A DNA stretch of 64,000 nt from Undibacterium sp. Jales W-56 (GTDB lineage: Bacteria > Pseudomonadota > Gammaproteobacteria > Burkholderiales > Burkholderiaceae_D): the NCBI RefSeq assembly GCF_025548535.1, contig NZ_JAJLQW010000001.1:682001-746000 (forward strand). The letters are read 5' to 3'. Position numbers and translations under genes: made by a program. The notes below the pieces were generated by a model that had not been told where the DNA came from, made no database searches, and saw only the letters and a list, made by a program, of their open reading frames with translations. Positions 8,670-17,621 of this stretch are shown piece by piece. Each line of letters begins with the position of its first letter. Position 1 is the first letter of the stretch.

Positions 8670-9857
8670 ATGACGACTCAAGTACAGGCGCTTGCCTCTG
8701 CATCTGTCTCAGGCCTCTCGCGTGGCATGGTGATATTTTTTGCTTTTTGCTGTGGTGCCATTGTGGCGAACATTTATTATGCGCAACCGATTATTGAATT
8801 GATTGCCAGTGATATTGGCATGTCGTCAGCCGTCGCCAGTTTGATTGTCTCGCTGACCCAGACCGGTTACGCATTGGGATTATTTTTCGTGGTGCCATTG
8901 ACTGATCTGGTGGAGAGTCGCCGTCTGATGATGTTTACTGCTATCGTATCTATCGGTAGTCTTACCGCTGCGGCGACGGTGCATCAGGTCAATGTATTTT
9001 TAGCGGTATCTTTATTCATTGGGTTTAGTTCAGTATCTGTCCAAATTTTGATTCCGCTTGCTGCGCATCTGGCTCCCGAAGCGACGCGCGGACGTACAGT
9101 CGGCAGCATTATGGGCGGACTATTGCTTGGTATTTTGCTGTCTAGACCCCTGTCTAGTTTAATTGCGGACCACTTTGGATGGCGCGCCGTTTTCGCGATG
9201 GCGGCAATGGTGATGACGGGAATGACACTGCTATTCTGGATGATCATCCCAACACGCCAGCCTGACCACAAAGCCACGTATGCCGGGCTGCTACGTTCGC
9301 TGCTTACTTTGTTCAATACCATGCCAGTATTGCGTCAGCGGGCTTTATATCAGGCGGGGATGTTTGCCTCATTTAGTTTGTTCTGGACATCGGTGCCGCT
9401 GGAGTTGGCGCGCCACTATCATTACTCTCAAACACAAATCGCTTTATTCGCTTTAGTCGGGGCAATTGGCGCAGTGGCCGCACCGATCAGCGGCCGCCTG
9501 GCCGATGCGGGGCACACCCGAATTGCCAGCTTTTTTGCGATGAGCTTTGCTACGCTGAGTTTTTTTCCCAATCTGGTCCATCAGCCAATTGGTGTGCCAG
9601 GCCTGGTCGCTACAGGAATATTTCTAGATTTTTGTGTTCAGATGAATATGGTGCTTGGGCAGCGCGAAATATATGCCCTGGATGTGGCTAGTCGAGGTCG
9701 CCTGAATGCGATTTATATGACCAGCATCTTTGTCGGTGGTGCGATTGGTTCTAGCATTGCTGGTCTGGTATATGCTAACGGTGGGTGGCCGTGGATCGCG
9801 GTCGCTGGAGGCGCATTTCCGTTGCTGGCGCTGGTTTGTTTTGTTTGCAAAAAATGA
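8670..9857 (+). CDS. MFS exporter (drug/metabolite efflux type)
   Basis: This is a 395-residue major facilitator with about 12 predicted transmembrane helices. TM1 carries FAFCCGAIVANIYYAQPIIELIA, and the loop 2-3 signature region reads PLTDLVESRRLMM, matching the DHA1/YnfM-like group of drug and sugar exporters. The sixth-helix loop and the SGRLADAGHTR motif in loop 8-9 are also present. It is divergently paired with a LysR regulator, a common arrangement for inducible exporters. The substrate cannot be read from the sequence. No terminator is evident after it; the next gene begins 186 bases downstream. Confidence 0.92.
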   Translation: MTTQVQALASASVSGLSRGMVIFFAFCCGAIVANIYYAQPIIELIASDIGMSSAVASLIVSLTQTGYALGLFFVVPLTDLVESRRLMMFTAIVSIGSLTAAATVHQVNVFLAVSLFIGFSSVSVQILIPLAAHLAPEATRGRTVGSIMGGLLLGILLSRPLSSLIADHFGWRAVFAMAAMVMTGMTLLFWMIIPTRQPDHKATYAGLLRSLLTLFNTMPVLRQRALYQAGMFASFSLFWTSVPLELARHYHYSQTQIALFALVGAIGAVAAPISGRLADAGHTRIASFFAMSFATLSFFPNLVHQPIGVPGLVATGIFLDFCVQMNMVLGQREIYALDVASRGRLNAIYMTSIFVGGAIGSSIAGLVYANGGWPWIAVAGGAFPLLALVCFVCKK

Positions 9858-10043
9858 TTGCGATATTCCATGCCCTGCAAGGCACGGATGTTGCCGCACA
9901 AATCTTCAAAAAAAGCACGTTCAGACAAGACGCCGTTATTCGATGCCAGCAAACTGCAAGGGCACACCGGTATTGTTATGCGGAGAACGGATTCGTTGAT
10001 CCGCGCCTCTTGATCTCAATCAACTTTCAATTTTGGAGCAGAA

Positions 10044-10700
10044 ATGTCAAATCCTAAGCATGAATTACTTACCCCGGAAAATTGCACCCTGATTCTGATC
10101 GATCATCAGCCTCAAATGACGTTTGGCGTATCGAATATTGATCGTCAATTATTGAAGAATAATGTCGTCGGTTTAGCGAAAGCCGCCAAATTATTCAAGG
10201 TGCCGACGATTCTGACATCGGTCGAGACGGAAGGTTTTTCTGGCTATATCTGGCCAGAATTATTGGATGTTTTTCCAGATCAAAAAATCTATGAGCGTAC
10301 CAGCATGAATACCTGGGACTCTGCGGATGTGAAAGCCGAAGTGAAACGCATTGGCCGTAAAAAACTGGTAATTGCTGCATTGTGGACCGAGGTATGCCTG
10401 AACTTTCCGGCGCTAGAAGCTATGGCGGCTGGCTATGAAGTGTATTTCGTCGAAGATGCATCTGGCGGGACTTCAGTGTCGGCACATAATTTTTCTGTGC
10501 AGCGTCTGATACAAGCAGGTGCGGTGCCTGTGACATGGCAACAATTCTTGCTGGAAATGCAGAGAGACTGGGCGCGTAAAGAGACCTATGAGGGTACGAT
10601 TGATATTGTGCAGGAGCACTCCGGCGCTTATGCGGTCGGTGTGGAATATGCTAAAACCATGGTTCATAAAATGCCGCAAAGTCGGAAAGTGACTGGATAG
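10044..10700 (+). CDS. Isochorismatase-family cysteine hydrolase (YcaC-like)
   Basis: This is a cysteine hydrolase of the isochorismatase/nicotinamidase superfamily, 218 residues. The catalytic triad is visible: Asp20 in LILIDHQPQMTFGV, a Lys near 81 (DQKIYERTSMNTW) and Cys118 in AALWTEVCLNFPAL. The TSMNTW and TEVCLNFP segments match the YcaC group, whose physiological substrate is unknown, rather than PncA. There is a ribosome-binding site (TTGGAGC) just before the ATG. It heads a five-gene + strand run; the next gene starts 8 bases after its stop, so translation is probably coupled. An amide substrate processed together with the downstream amidohydrolase is plausible but unproven. Confidence 0.93.
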   Translation: MSNPKHELLTPENCTLILIDHQPQMTFGVSNIDRQLLKNNVVGLAKAAKLFKVPTILTSVETEGFSGYIWPELLDVFPDQKIYERTSMNTWDSADVKAEVKRIGRKKLVIAALWTEVCLNFPALEAMAAGYEVYFVEDASGGTSVSAHNFSVQRLIQAGAVPVTWQQFLLEMQRDWARKETYEGTIDIVQEHSGAYAVGVEYAKTMVHKMPQSRKVTG

Positions 10701-10708
10701 GTGCAGCC

Positions 10709-10996
10709 ATGAAAATTTATCTCGTCGCGGTCAGTACGGGTATCCTGGTGGGGGTTATTTATGCCTTGCTCAATGTTAAGTCGCCCGCACCTCCGATTGT
10801 TGCTTTACTCGGTTTGCTAGGGATGCTGGTCGGTGAGCAGGTCGTGCCTTTTGCCAAACGGCTGCTGCATAAGGAGCCGATCAGTGCGGCCTGGCTGCAT
10901 CAGGAGTGTTTGCCCAAAATCACCGGTGTGACATCCGCGACGGAGACTCTTGCATCAGATGATCAAGTGCAATGGAAAAGCGATAAACTGAGTTAG
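10709..10996 (+). CDS. XapX-domain (DUF1427) small membrane protein
   Basis: This is a 95-residue protein whose first half is the XapX domain: two hydrophobic helices with YLVAVSTGILVGVIYALLNVKSPAPPIVALLGLLGMLVGEQ at residues 4-44. The KSPAPP turn and the GMLVGEQ end are the family signature. The C-terminal half is polar and probably cytoplasmic. The biochemical role of XapX proteins is not known. It sits 8 bases after the YcaC-like hydrolase and 39 before the amidohydrolase, so it is probably a membrane partner of these enzymes. Confidence 0.88.
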   Translation: MKIYLVAVSTGILVGVIYALLNVKSPAPPIVALLGLLGMLVGEQVVPFAKRLLHKEPISAAWLHQECLPKITGVTSATETLASDDQVQWKSDKLS

Positions 10997-11035
10997 TCTT
11001 GCCATGCGATGATGAGTTGATAGGAGAAGACCTCA

Positions 11036-12868
11036 ATGGATGCTGATCTGATTTTATTGAACGGCCGTTTTCATACGATCGATAAAGCCCAGCCGCAAGC
11101 AGAGGCCGTGGCGATTGCAGGGGGGGAATTTGTTGCCGTGGGTGACGCTGATGAAGTGATGCGTTATCGTGGCAGCGCGACTCAGGTCATTGATTTGCAA
11201 GGCAGGACTGTGATCCCTGGGCTGAATGATTCACACCTGCACCTGATACGTGGCGGTCTCAATTACAATCTTGAATTACGCTGGGAAGGCGTGCCTTCAT
11301 TAGCCGATGCATTGCGGATGTTGAAGCAGCAGGCGGATCGCACACCGCATCCGCAATGGGTACGTGTGGTTGGCGGCTGGACTGAATTCCAGTTCGCAGA
11401 AAGACGCATGCCGACGCTGGAGGAAATCAATGCAGCAGCGCCGGATACGCCAGTATTTGTGCTGCATTTATATGACAGGGCTCTGCTCAATGCAGCGGCG
11501 CTACGCGTGGTAGGCTATACCAAAGACACGCCCAATCCACCCGGTGGTGAGATACAGCGCGATGCTGCCGGCAATCCTACCGGTCTGCTGATTGCTAAAC
11601 CGAATGCAATGATTTTGTATGCGACCTTGGCCAAAGGTCCGACCCTGCCGCGCGAATTGCAAATCAATTCGACGCGCCAGTTTATGCGCGAATTAAACCG
11701 GCTTGGTGTGACTAGTGCGATTGATGCTGGCGGCGGTTTTCAAAATTTCCCTGATGACTATGCGGTGGTTGATCAATTGGCGCGTGACAAACAATTGACG
11801 ATACGGATTGCCTATAATTTGTTCACACAAAGAAAAGGCGAGGAGTTGCAGGATTTTAAAAAATGGACAGAGATGGTCACGCCGGGCCAGGGTGACGACT
11901 TCTACCGGCATAACGGCGCGGGCGAAATGCTGGTCTTCTCGGCGGCAGACTTCGAAGATTTTTTACAGCCACGACCTGATCTTGCACCTGGGATGGAGGA
12001 CGAGCTGGAAGCCGTGGTCCGGCATCTGGTTTTTCAACGCTGGCCTTTCCGTTTGCATGCGACATATGACGAGTCGATCAGCCGTATGCTGGATGTATTT
12101 GAGAAGGTAAATCGCGACATTCCCTTTGATGGCTTGCACTGGATGTTTGATCATGCGGAGACGATTTCCCTGCGCAATATCGACCGCGTTCGGGCACTCG
12201 GCGGCGGCATCGCGATCCAGCACCGGATGGCGTTTCAGGGCGAGTATTTTGTCGATCGCTATGGATCGGACGCTGCCAAACAAACACCGCCAATTGCGCG
12301 CATGCTGGAGGCCGGCATTCCCGTGGGCGGCGGCACCGATGCGACGCGTGTGGCAAGTTACAATCCATGGACCGCCTTATACTGGCTGGTGTCGGGGCGC
12401 ACCGTGGGCGGGATGCGTTTGTATGATCACAGCGCTGTGCTGCCGCGTGAGACTGCGCTGGAACTATGGACCGTCGGCAGCGCCTGGTTCTCTAGCGAGC
12501 AAGGCAAAAAAGGGCGAATTTTTGTCGGACAGCTGGCCGATCTGGCTGTGCTCAGTGCTGATTTTTTCAGCATTGATGAAGACAGTATCAAATCCCTGGA
12601 GTCGGTCTTGACGATGGTTGGTGGCCAGATTGTCTATGCGGCCGCAGAGTTTACCTCACATGCGCCGCCAGCGATTCCGGTTCTGCCTGACTGGTCACCC
12701 GTTAAACAAGTGTCCGGGCATTACCGCGCGTTTGCCTTGCCGCACCAATGCGCCAGTGCATGCGGCGTACATGGACATGCGCATGATGTTGCGCGGCGAT
12801 CTTCTATGCCCATATCGGATCACGGTGGGTTCTGGGGTGCGCTGGGATGCAGTTGTTTTGCATTTTGA
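11036..12868 (+). CDS. YtcJ-like metal-dependent amidohydrolase
   Basis: This amidohydrolase-superfamily enzyme has 610 residues and belongs to the YtcJ/amidohydrolase-3 group. The metal-binding HLH lies at residues 67-69 in VIPGLNDSHLHLIRGG. Later ligands are in GLHWMFDHAET and in GGTDATRVASYNPW near the C-terminal part of the barrel. The small composite beta domain is formed by the N-terminus (LILLNGRFHTIDKAQPQAEAVAI) and the C-terminal QLADLAVLSADFF segment. AGGAGAAG precedes the ATG at good spacing. The last 40 residues are Cys- and His-bearing and end in GALGCSCFAF, which I believe is a known ending for close relatives. Substrate is unknown; family members hydrolyse amides, formamides or cyclic ureides. 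Confidence 0.92.
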   Translation: MDADLILLNGRFHTIDKAQPQAEAVAIAGGEFVAVGDADEVMRYRGSATQVIDLQGRTVIPGLNDSHLHLIRGGLNYNLELRWEGVPSLADALRMLKQQADRTPHPQWVRVVGGWTEFQFAERRMPTLEEINAAAPDTPVFVLHLYDRALLNAAALRVVGYTKDTPNPPGGEIQRDAAGNPTGLLIAKPNAMILYATLAKGPTLPRELQINSTRQFMRELNRLGVTSAIDAGGGFQNFPDDYAVVDQLARDKQLTIRIAYNLFTQRKGEELQDFKKWTEMVTPGQGDDFYRHNGAGEMLVFSAADFEDFLQPRPDLAPGMEDELEAVVRHLVFQRWPFRLHATYDESISRMLDVFEKVNRDIPFDGLHWMFDHAETISLRNIDRVRALGGGIAIQHRMAFQGEYFVDRYGSDAAKQTPPIARMLEAGIPVGGGTDATRVASYNPWTALYWLVSGRTVGGMRLYDHSAVLPRETALELWTVGSAWFSSEQGKKGRIFVGQLADLAVLSADFFSIDEDSIKSLESVLTMVGGQIVYAAAEFTSHAPPAIPVLPDWSPVKQVSGHYRAFALPHQCASACGVHGHAHDVARRSSMPISDHGGFWGALGCSCFAF

Positions 12869-12924
12869 TTGTTCGCTGCACTTTTATTTCCTATCTTATT
12901 CCTCATTGAATACGCATAAAACGC

Positions 12925-13335
12925 ATGATGAAATTGACAGTGCCGACAATTCTGCAAACACCTGATCTGGGTTTGCTCTTTTTACGTATCAGTGGCGCTA
13001 TATTGGTTTTGTATGTTCATGGCTTGCCTAAATTGCTGCACTGGCAGGCGGAATTGCAACATATCGATGATCCTTTGCACCTTGGCGCAACACTGACTTT
13101 GTTATGCGCCTTGTTCGCGGAGATCGTGTGTCCCTTGTTTGTGATTCTGGGACTTTGGACTCGATTAGCTTGCTTGCCGTTTTTATTTTTGTTATTGGTA
13201 TCCATGTTGCTAGTCCATGCCGACTGGAGCGTCGAGCAAGGGCAATTTGGCTGGTTATTGATAGTTGCATTTGCTACGATTGCTTTATCTGGTCCGGGCA
13301 AATTTGCAGTAAGAAATCCATTCATTTCACATTGA
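12925..13335 (+). CDS. DoxX-family membrane protein
   Basis: This is a four-helix DoxX-family membrane protein of 136 residues. The conserved LLFLRISGAILVLYVHGLPKLLHW at residues 18-41 is the characteristic first helix, and PLFVILGLWTRLACLPFLFLLLVSM forms helices two and three. DoxX proteins are linked to quinone or sulfur oxidation and to oxidative-stress membrane complexes, but most members are uncharacterised. Two adjacent ATG codons open the frame and no strong ribosome-binding site is visible. It follows the amidohydrolase by 56 bases and precedes the DUF1275 gene by 9, so it belongs to the same transcription unit. Confidence 0.88.
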   Translation: MMKLTVPTILQTPDLGLLFLRISGAILVLYVHGLPKLLHWQAELQHIDDPLHLGATLTLLCALFAEIVCPLFVILGLWTRLACLPFLFLLLVSMLLVHADWSVEQGQFGWLLIVAFATIALSGPGKFAVRNPFISH

Positions 13336-13344
13336 TGAGTCAAC

Positions 13345-14046
13345 ATGACACCAGCAAGTAAAGACACAATACAAGGCGTTGGCCTGGGATTTTTAGCAGG
13401 CTATGTTGATACGCTGGGTTTTGTGGCGTTGTTTGGATTATTCACTGCGCATGTTACTGGTAACTTTGTGCTGATTGGTGCAGGCTTGAGTCAGATGTCG
13501 CGCGCCGCAGGTGCTGGTTCATTGCTGATCAAATTTCTGGCATTCCCGGCGTTTATTAGTGGCGTAGTCGTCGCACGGCTGTTTATCACGGCGATGGGAC
13601 GGCGTCAGCGACCAGTCTTGCAGCTTGCGATGTTATTGCAGTTGACCTTTCTGGTTGGCTTTATGCTGTTGGGATTATTGGCATCACCGATTGGCGCTGT
13701 GCAGACACCTTTGGCGATTAGTGCCGGTATGCTTGGTGCTATTGCGATGGGCGTACATAGCGCGAATGCCAGGCTACTCATGCCGCAACTGGCACCGACG
13801 TCGCTGATGACGGGAAATGTCACGCAAATTGTAATCGACGCAGTGGATATTGCGCGAGGTGCAGCAGATGCGGCGACGCGTGCGCGATGCGGCAAATTTA
13901 TCTGGCCGGTGCTGGCGTTTGGCATTGGGGCGATCATGGCGGCTTATGCGTATTTGCTGATGGGATTCTGGGCGCTGCTATTGCCGATTCTGATACTTGC
14001 CGGATTGGCGCTGATGGAAAACAGAGTGCTTACGGATGCTGGATAG
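13345..14046 (+). CDS. YoaK-family DUF1275 membrane protein
   Basis: This is a 233-residue integral membrane protein of the DUF1275 (YoaK) family. Diagnostic pieces are GLGFLAGYVDTLGFVALFGLFTAHVTGNFVLIG at residues 13-45 and MGVHSANARLLMPQLAPTSLMTGNVTQIVIDAV in the second half. The two TGN motifs are the family hallmark. About six transmembrane helices are expected. Function is unknown. It is the last gene of the run that starts at 10044; only weak ribosome-binding sequence precedes it, consistent with coupling to DoxX 9 bases upstream. Confidence 0.9.
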   Translation: MTPASKDTIQGVGLGFLAGYVDTLGFVALFGLFTAHVTGNFVLIGAGLSQMSRAAGAGSLLIKFLAFPAFISGVVVARLFITAMGRRQRPVLQLAMLLQLTFLVGFMLLGLLASPIGAVQTPLAISAGMLGAIAMGVHSANARLLMPQLAPTSLMTGNVTQIVIDAVDIARGAADAATRARCGKFIWPVLAFGIGAIMAAYAYLLMGFWALLLPILILAGLALMENRVLTDAG

Positions 14047-14261
14047 CAGACAGGCCAAGTGTGCAATGAATTTAAGTAATTACTTATACTCCTGATGAGT
14101 ATATAAATAATGATGATATAAATAATGCGGAATTTGGCATATTTTTTAAAAAATAGGGGGAGTATGTGTGTTTCTCTATTTTTCAATGAAGAATAAACAT
14201 CCAGTGATAATCGCTGAATGTATCTTGCCAACGACGCCGCTAAACTATGAAAGAGATGGGT

Positions 14262-14687
14262 ATGGCGTCATCAGAAGATCGTAACTGGCGCGGAGATTTG
14301 CTTCAGCTTGTGAAGGCGCTGCGTGCCTTGCATAAGCTAATGATCGAAGTGGAGACCCAATATTATGGTGTGGTTTCTAGTCCGCTTGAGCATTTAAGTC
14401 TGGTGACGAATCATCCGCATTTTGCCTGGCTGCAAAAGCTGTCGGGCATGATGGTGGAGCTGGATGAGCGTCTTGATGATGAATCGCCTGTCGATGCAGC
14501 GACGGCCATGGCATTTCGTTTGACGTTGGAGCAATTGATCGGCCCACGTACGGCGAGTGACGCGGATTTTCGTCAACGTTATCTGGCGATGCTGCATGAT
14601 GCGCCGCAAGTCGCGATTGCGCATGGTGAGTTGCGACGTACGCTCGCTTTTTTGCCCGCACCGTCGGATGAAAAAAAGCAGTCTTAA
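14262..14687 (+). CDS. Conserved hypothetical protein
   Basis: I cannot name a characterised family. The product is about 141 soluble residues with an all-helical pattern (LVKALRALHKLMIEVETQYYG, then FAWLQKLSGMMVELDERLDD and AFRLTLEQLIG). The heptad-like spacing suggests a small helical bundle. I have seen similar short proteins annotated as hypothetical in other proteobacteria. The start at 14262 is chosen because AAAGAGATGGGT lies directly upstream; in-frame ATG codons at 14247 and 14256 are possible. It is preceded by about 200 AT-rich bases and is convergent with the AraC gene, with only 28 bases between stops. Confidence 0.72.
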   Translation: MASSEDRNWRGDLLQLVKALRALHKLMIEVETQYYGVVSSPLEHLSLVTNHPHFAWLQKLSGMMVELDERLDDESPVDAATAMAFRLTLEQLIGPRTASDADFRQRYLAMLHDAPQVAIAHGELRRTLAFLPAPSDEKKQS

Positions 14688-14715
14688 AGGCTATCAGCAG
14701 TATTTTTTCAGCGCA

Positions 14716-15570
14716 TTAGAATTGCAGCTTGCGCCATACGCCCGGCGGTGTTCCTGTTACTTTTTTAAACGCCCTGGTTAAATGGCTTTGATCGGCAAAG
14801 CCACATTCCAATGCAATCGCCGGAAGTGAATAATCCGGTTGAACCAGCATGTGCTTAGCTTTATCGATGCGTAGATGGTGCAGCCACACATGCGCCATGA
14901 TGCCCGTGTTCTGTTTAAATCCGCGCGAAAAATGGGCACGAGACAAGCCGCAATGACGGGCCACTTCTTCAAGTGATATGCCACGCGCCAGATGTGCTGC
15001 CATAAATTCTTTTGCCCGACGTTCCTGCCAATGCGCCAAGCCGCCACCTCGAGTTTTTTCGTGGCGTCCATTTCCGTAACCTTGTACGAGATGGCTGAGA
15101 AAGGCTTGCGTCACATGGTCGGTTAATAACTGATTGCGGCTATCCGGCTGTTCCAACATCGGTAAAAACAACTGTGCCAAATGATAGATAGTGGCATCGT
15201 AACCGCGCATTTCTACGAGCCGATGTATGCGTTTTTGTCCCACATCGTCGGTTAGCTGATCCAACGTATCCGCTGGAATGGTGATGCGCAGATTGTTGTA
15301 GCTGCTGAGGTGTTGGCAGCGCCAGTCATCTTGCAGGTGCGTGATCGCGACACTGCCTTTGGCATGACTGCCGTGATAGACCAATTGTTCGCCACGCCAT
15401 AATTTATGCGATCGAAACTCTTCCAGCTGGACGATCACCGAATGATGATTGCTCTGCGGAATTCTGATGATATGAGGCTCTGGCGATTGTTGCCGCGCAT
15501 GGGTGATGGCAAGCTCCGGCAAACTAAGCGTCTTCGTATACTCTGCCAGGATACAAGATTCGTTGGACAT
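14716..15570 (-). CDS. AraC-family transcriptional regulator
   Basis: This is a 284-residue AraC/XylS regulator. The C-terminal double helix-turn-helix spans about residues 185-284: AKEFMAAHLARGISLEEVARHCGLSRAHFSRGFKQNTG for the first motif, and LPAIALECGFADQSHLTRAFKKVTGTPPGVWRK for the second, which carries the conserved GFxDQSHLTRxFK...G pattern. The N-terminal domain is a cupin-like sensor of no clear subfamily. It is downstream of the pirin gene on the same strand with 93 bases between them. Its target is unknown; co-transcription with pirin is possible. Confidence 0.93.
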   Translation of the reverse strand: MSNESCILAEYTKTLSLPELAITHARQQSPEPHIIRIPQSNHHSVIVQLEEFRSHKLWRGEQLVYHGSHAKGSVAITHLQDDWRCQHLSSYNNLRITIPADTLDQLTDDVGQKRIHRLVEMRGYDATIYHLAQLFLPMLEQPDSRNQLLTDHVTQAFLSHLVQGYGNGRHEKTRGGGLAHWQERRAKEFMAAHLARGISLEEVARHCGLSRAHFSRGFKQNTGIMAHVWLHHLRIDKAKHMLVQPDYSLPAIALECGFADQSHLTRAFKKVTGTPPGVWRKLQF

Positions 15571-15618
15571 ATTATGACTCTTGAGTTGATTCTGGTTGTC
15601 TCATCAGTGCATCAGAAG

Positions 15619-15654
15619 CCGTCCTTCTTTGATTCACCTTCACGGGAAGGACGG
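15619..15654. repeat. 9-bp inverted repeat between pirin and AraC genes
   Basis: CCGTCCTTC (15619-15627) pairs with GAAGGACGG (15646-15654) around an 18-base loop, just after the pirin stop. No T-run follows on the minus strand, so it is a candidate processing or pausing hairpin rather than a standard terminator. Confidence 0.45.
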
Positions 15655-15663
15655 AGTTGGGTC

Positions 15664-16368
15664 TTAATGCACTGGCAGATCAAAGACCAGCACTTCTGCC
15701 TGAATTGCCTGACTCAATGTGATGGCGACCTCATCGTTGATTTTTAAGGCGTCACCGGTTTCCAGCAATAAACCATTCACCTGCAACTGACCTTTTGCTA
15801 CGTACACATAACCAAGTCGTCCCGCTGCCAGCGGTTGCGTGACCTGTTCATCGCCATTGAGAATCGCCGCAAAAATAGAGGCATTTTGATGAATTAAAAC
15901 GGAATTATCGTGACCGTCGGGTGAGGCGATTAAGCGTAATGCACCTTGTTTCGATACGGTATCGAAATGTTTTTCTTCATAGCTTGGTGCGAGGCCTTTC
16001 ACGTTCGGTTCTATCCAGATTTGTAAAAAATGAACCGGGTTCGATGACGAGTGGTTGAACTCACTATGGCGCACACCGCTACCGGCACTCATGCGCTGCA
16101 CATCGCCATAACGGATCACCGAGCCAGTACCCATGCTGTCTTTGTGAGCGAGCTCGCCATCAAGGACATATGAAATGATTTCCATATCACGATGACCATG
16201 TGTACCAAAACCACGACCTGCTTCAACACGATCTTCATTGATGACGCGCAATGGACCGAACCCCATATGTTGTTCATCAAAATACTCGGCAAACGAGAAT
16301 GAGTGTTTGGATTTTAACCAGCCGTGGTTAGCATCGCCGCGATCAGCACTTTTACGAATAGTTAACAT
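15664..16368 (-). CDS. Pirin family bicupin protein (YhaK/quercetinase-like)
   Basis: This is a 234-residue bicupin of the pirin family. The N-terminal cupin shows the metal-binding set in FGPLRVINEDRVEAGRGFGTHGHRDMEIISYVLDGELAHKDSMG, where the His-x-His and Glu residues match iron ligands of YhaK and YhhW, and GVRHSEFNHSS carries the last His. YhhW has quercetinase activity; many bacterial pirins act as redox-sensing regulators. It is divergent from the LysR gene at 16573, the usual setting for an inducible pirin. The metal site is read from sequence; the substrate is not known. Confidence 0.93.
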   Translation of the reverse strand: MLTIRKSADRGDANHGWLKSKHSFSFAEYFDEQHMGFGPLRVINEDRVEAGRGFGTHGHRDMEIISYVLDGELAHKDSMGTGSVIRYGDVQRMSAGSGVRHSEFNHSSSNPVHFLQIWIEPNVKGLAPSYEEKHFDTVSKQGALRLIASPDGHDNSVLIHQNASIFAAILNGDEQVTQPLAAGRLGYVYVAKGQLQVNGLLLETGDALKINDEVAITLSQAIQAEVLVFDLPVH

Positions 16369-16519
16369 GATAGTTCCTTGATTAAGTTGTATGGTCGATT
16401 TAATCGAAGTTAAGAAACGTTTTTATTACTGCTATTTCTTCGATGTCTTGCAGTATAGTGTTGTATTATTTAAATGAAAAACGGAAAATTTGCCTTTATA
16501 TGATCAAAAAAATCGATGA

Positions 16520-16541
16520 TTAATTTTTGTGCAAAAAATAA
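16520..16541. promoter_or_regulatory. Candidate LysR operator upstream of the 16573 regulator
   Basis: TTAATTTTTG and CAAAAAATAA form a 10-base inverted repeat with one mismatch and a 2-base centre, 31 bases before the LysR ATG and in the divergent gap with pirin. Position and symmetry suggest an autoregulatory LysR site, but the AT-richness makes chance symmetry possible. Confidence 0.3.
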
Positions 16542-16572
16542 TAATGGATCGAATTCGTAACAAGAGGGCCAT

Positions 16573-17493
16573 ATGTTAAAAATCAGCCTGGATGCCTTGC
16601 AAATCATGGATGCGATTGACCGTCGAGGCTCGTTCGCTGCTGCGGGCAAGGAGATGTTTCGCGTGCCATCGACGATTTCCTATACAGTTGCCAAACTGGA
16701 GGAGGAGTTGGGTGTGCAGATGTTTAAGCGACTTGGGCCTAAAGTCACATTGACTCTGGCGGGGAAAGAGTTGCTGAAAGAAGGGCGGTATTTGCTCAAG
16801 GCGGCCGGCGATCTGGAGCGCAGAGTGCAGCGCGTTGCAACTGGCTGGGAAACCGAATTGACGATTGGCATGGACTCTTTGTTTTCTCCGATCGTGTTGA
16901 AGGACGACATCCTGGCATTCTGTGGCGTCGCAAATCAGACGCGCCTGCGGATCGTGCAAGAAGCGTTGTCCGGAACCTGGGAGGCATTATTGGACGGTCG
17001 TGTGGATATCCTGCTGGGGGCTGCCGGTGAGGGGCCGTCGGGTGGCGGTTATTCTGCTAAAGCAATTGGCAAAATTCCGTTTGTGTTTGCGGTGTCGCCA
17101 GATCATCCATTTGCTGAGCGAACGTCGATATTAACCAAGTCGGATTTTCAGCAGTATCGTGCAGTCACTGTGGCGGATTCTGCGCACTTGTTACCTGCGC
17201 GAACGGTCGGCTTGTTATTTGGTCAGGATGCGATTACCGTGCCAACCATGCGCGCCAAATTGGATTTTCAACTGGCGGGGATAGGTTTTGGATTCTTGCC
17301 GGAGTTTTGCGCCCGTGAGGCGATCCAGGCAGGGCGTTTGATTGTGAAGCAAGTCGAAGAACCAAAGGCGGAGGAAACGATTTATCTTGCCTGGCGCAGC
17401 GGTGAGCCGGGTGCAGCGCTGAACTGGTGGATCAAGCGGGCAGAGCAGGATGGCTGGTTTGAGCAGCTATGTCGTCATTTACCATCTGCATAA
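16573..17493 (+). CDS. LysR-type regulator divergent from pirin
   Basis: This is a 306-residue LysR-type regulator. The helix-turn-helix is at residues 1-60: LDALQIMDAIDRRGSFAAAGKEMFRVPSTISYTVAKLEEELGVQMFKR. The effector domain starts near residue 92 (ETELTIGMDSLFSPIV) and continues to the LDFQLAGIGFGFLPEFCAREAIQAGRL hinge segment typical of the family. The DALQIxDAIxRRGSFAAAA variant is common in regulators adjacent to pirin genes in beta- and gammaproteobacteria. GAGGG lies 8 bases before the ATG. It probably controls the divergent pirin; the effector is unknown. Confidence 0.93.
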   Translation: MLKISLDALQIMDAIDRRGSFAAAGKEMFRVPSTISYTVAKLEEELGVQMFKRLGPKVTLTLAGKELLKEGRYLLKAAGDLERRVQRVATGWETELTIGMDSLFSPIVLKDDILAFCGVANQTRLRIVQEALSGTWEALLDGRVDILLGAAGEGPSGGGYSAKAIGKIPFVFAVSPDHPFAERTSILTKSDFQQYRAVTVADSAHLLPARTVGLLFGQDAITVPTMRAKLDFQLAGIGFGFLPEFCAREAIQAGRLIVKQVEEPKAEETIYLAWRSGEPGAALNWWIKRAEQDGWFEQLCRHLPSA

Positions 17494-17504
17494 AGCTGCG
17501 ACAC

Positions 17505-17535
17505 AAATAAAAAGAGCCATCTGTCAAGATGGCTC
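17505..17535 (-). terminator. Terminator of rho (and possibly of the convergent LysR gene)
   Basis: GAGCCATCT (17514-17522) and AGATGGCTC (17527-17535) form a perfect 9-bp stem with a 4-base loop. Read on the minus strand it runs into TTTTTATTT, so it terminates rho transcripts; the LysR gene converges on it from the other side. Confidence 0.88.
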
Positions 17536-17621
17536 ATCAGGCTAGTGGTGGTGATAGAGATTAACTTTATCTAACTCATTCATCTTATCGATTAAGACCC
17601 ACTTGCAGCAATGACGCTGCT

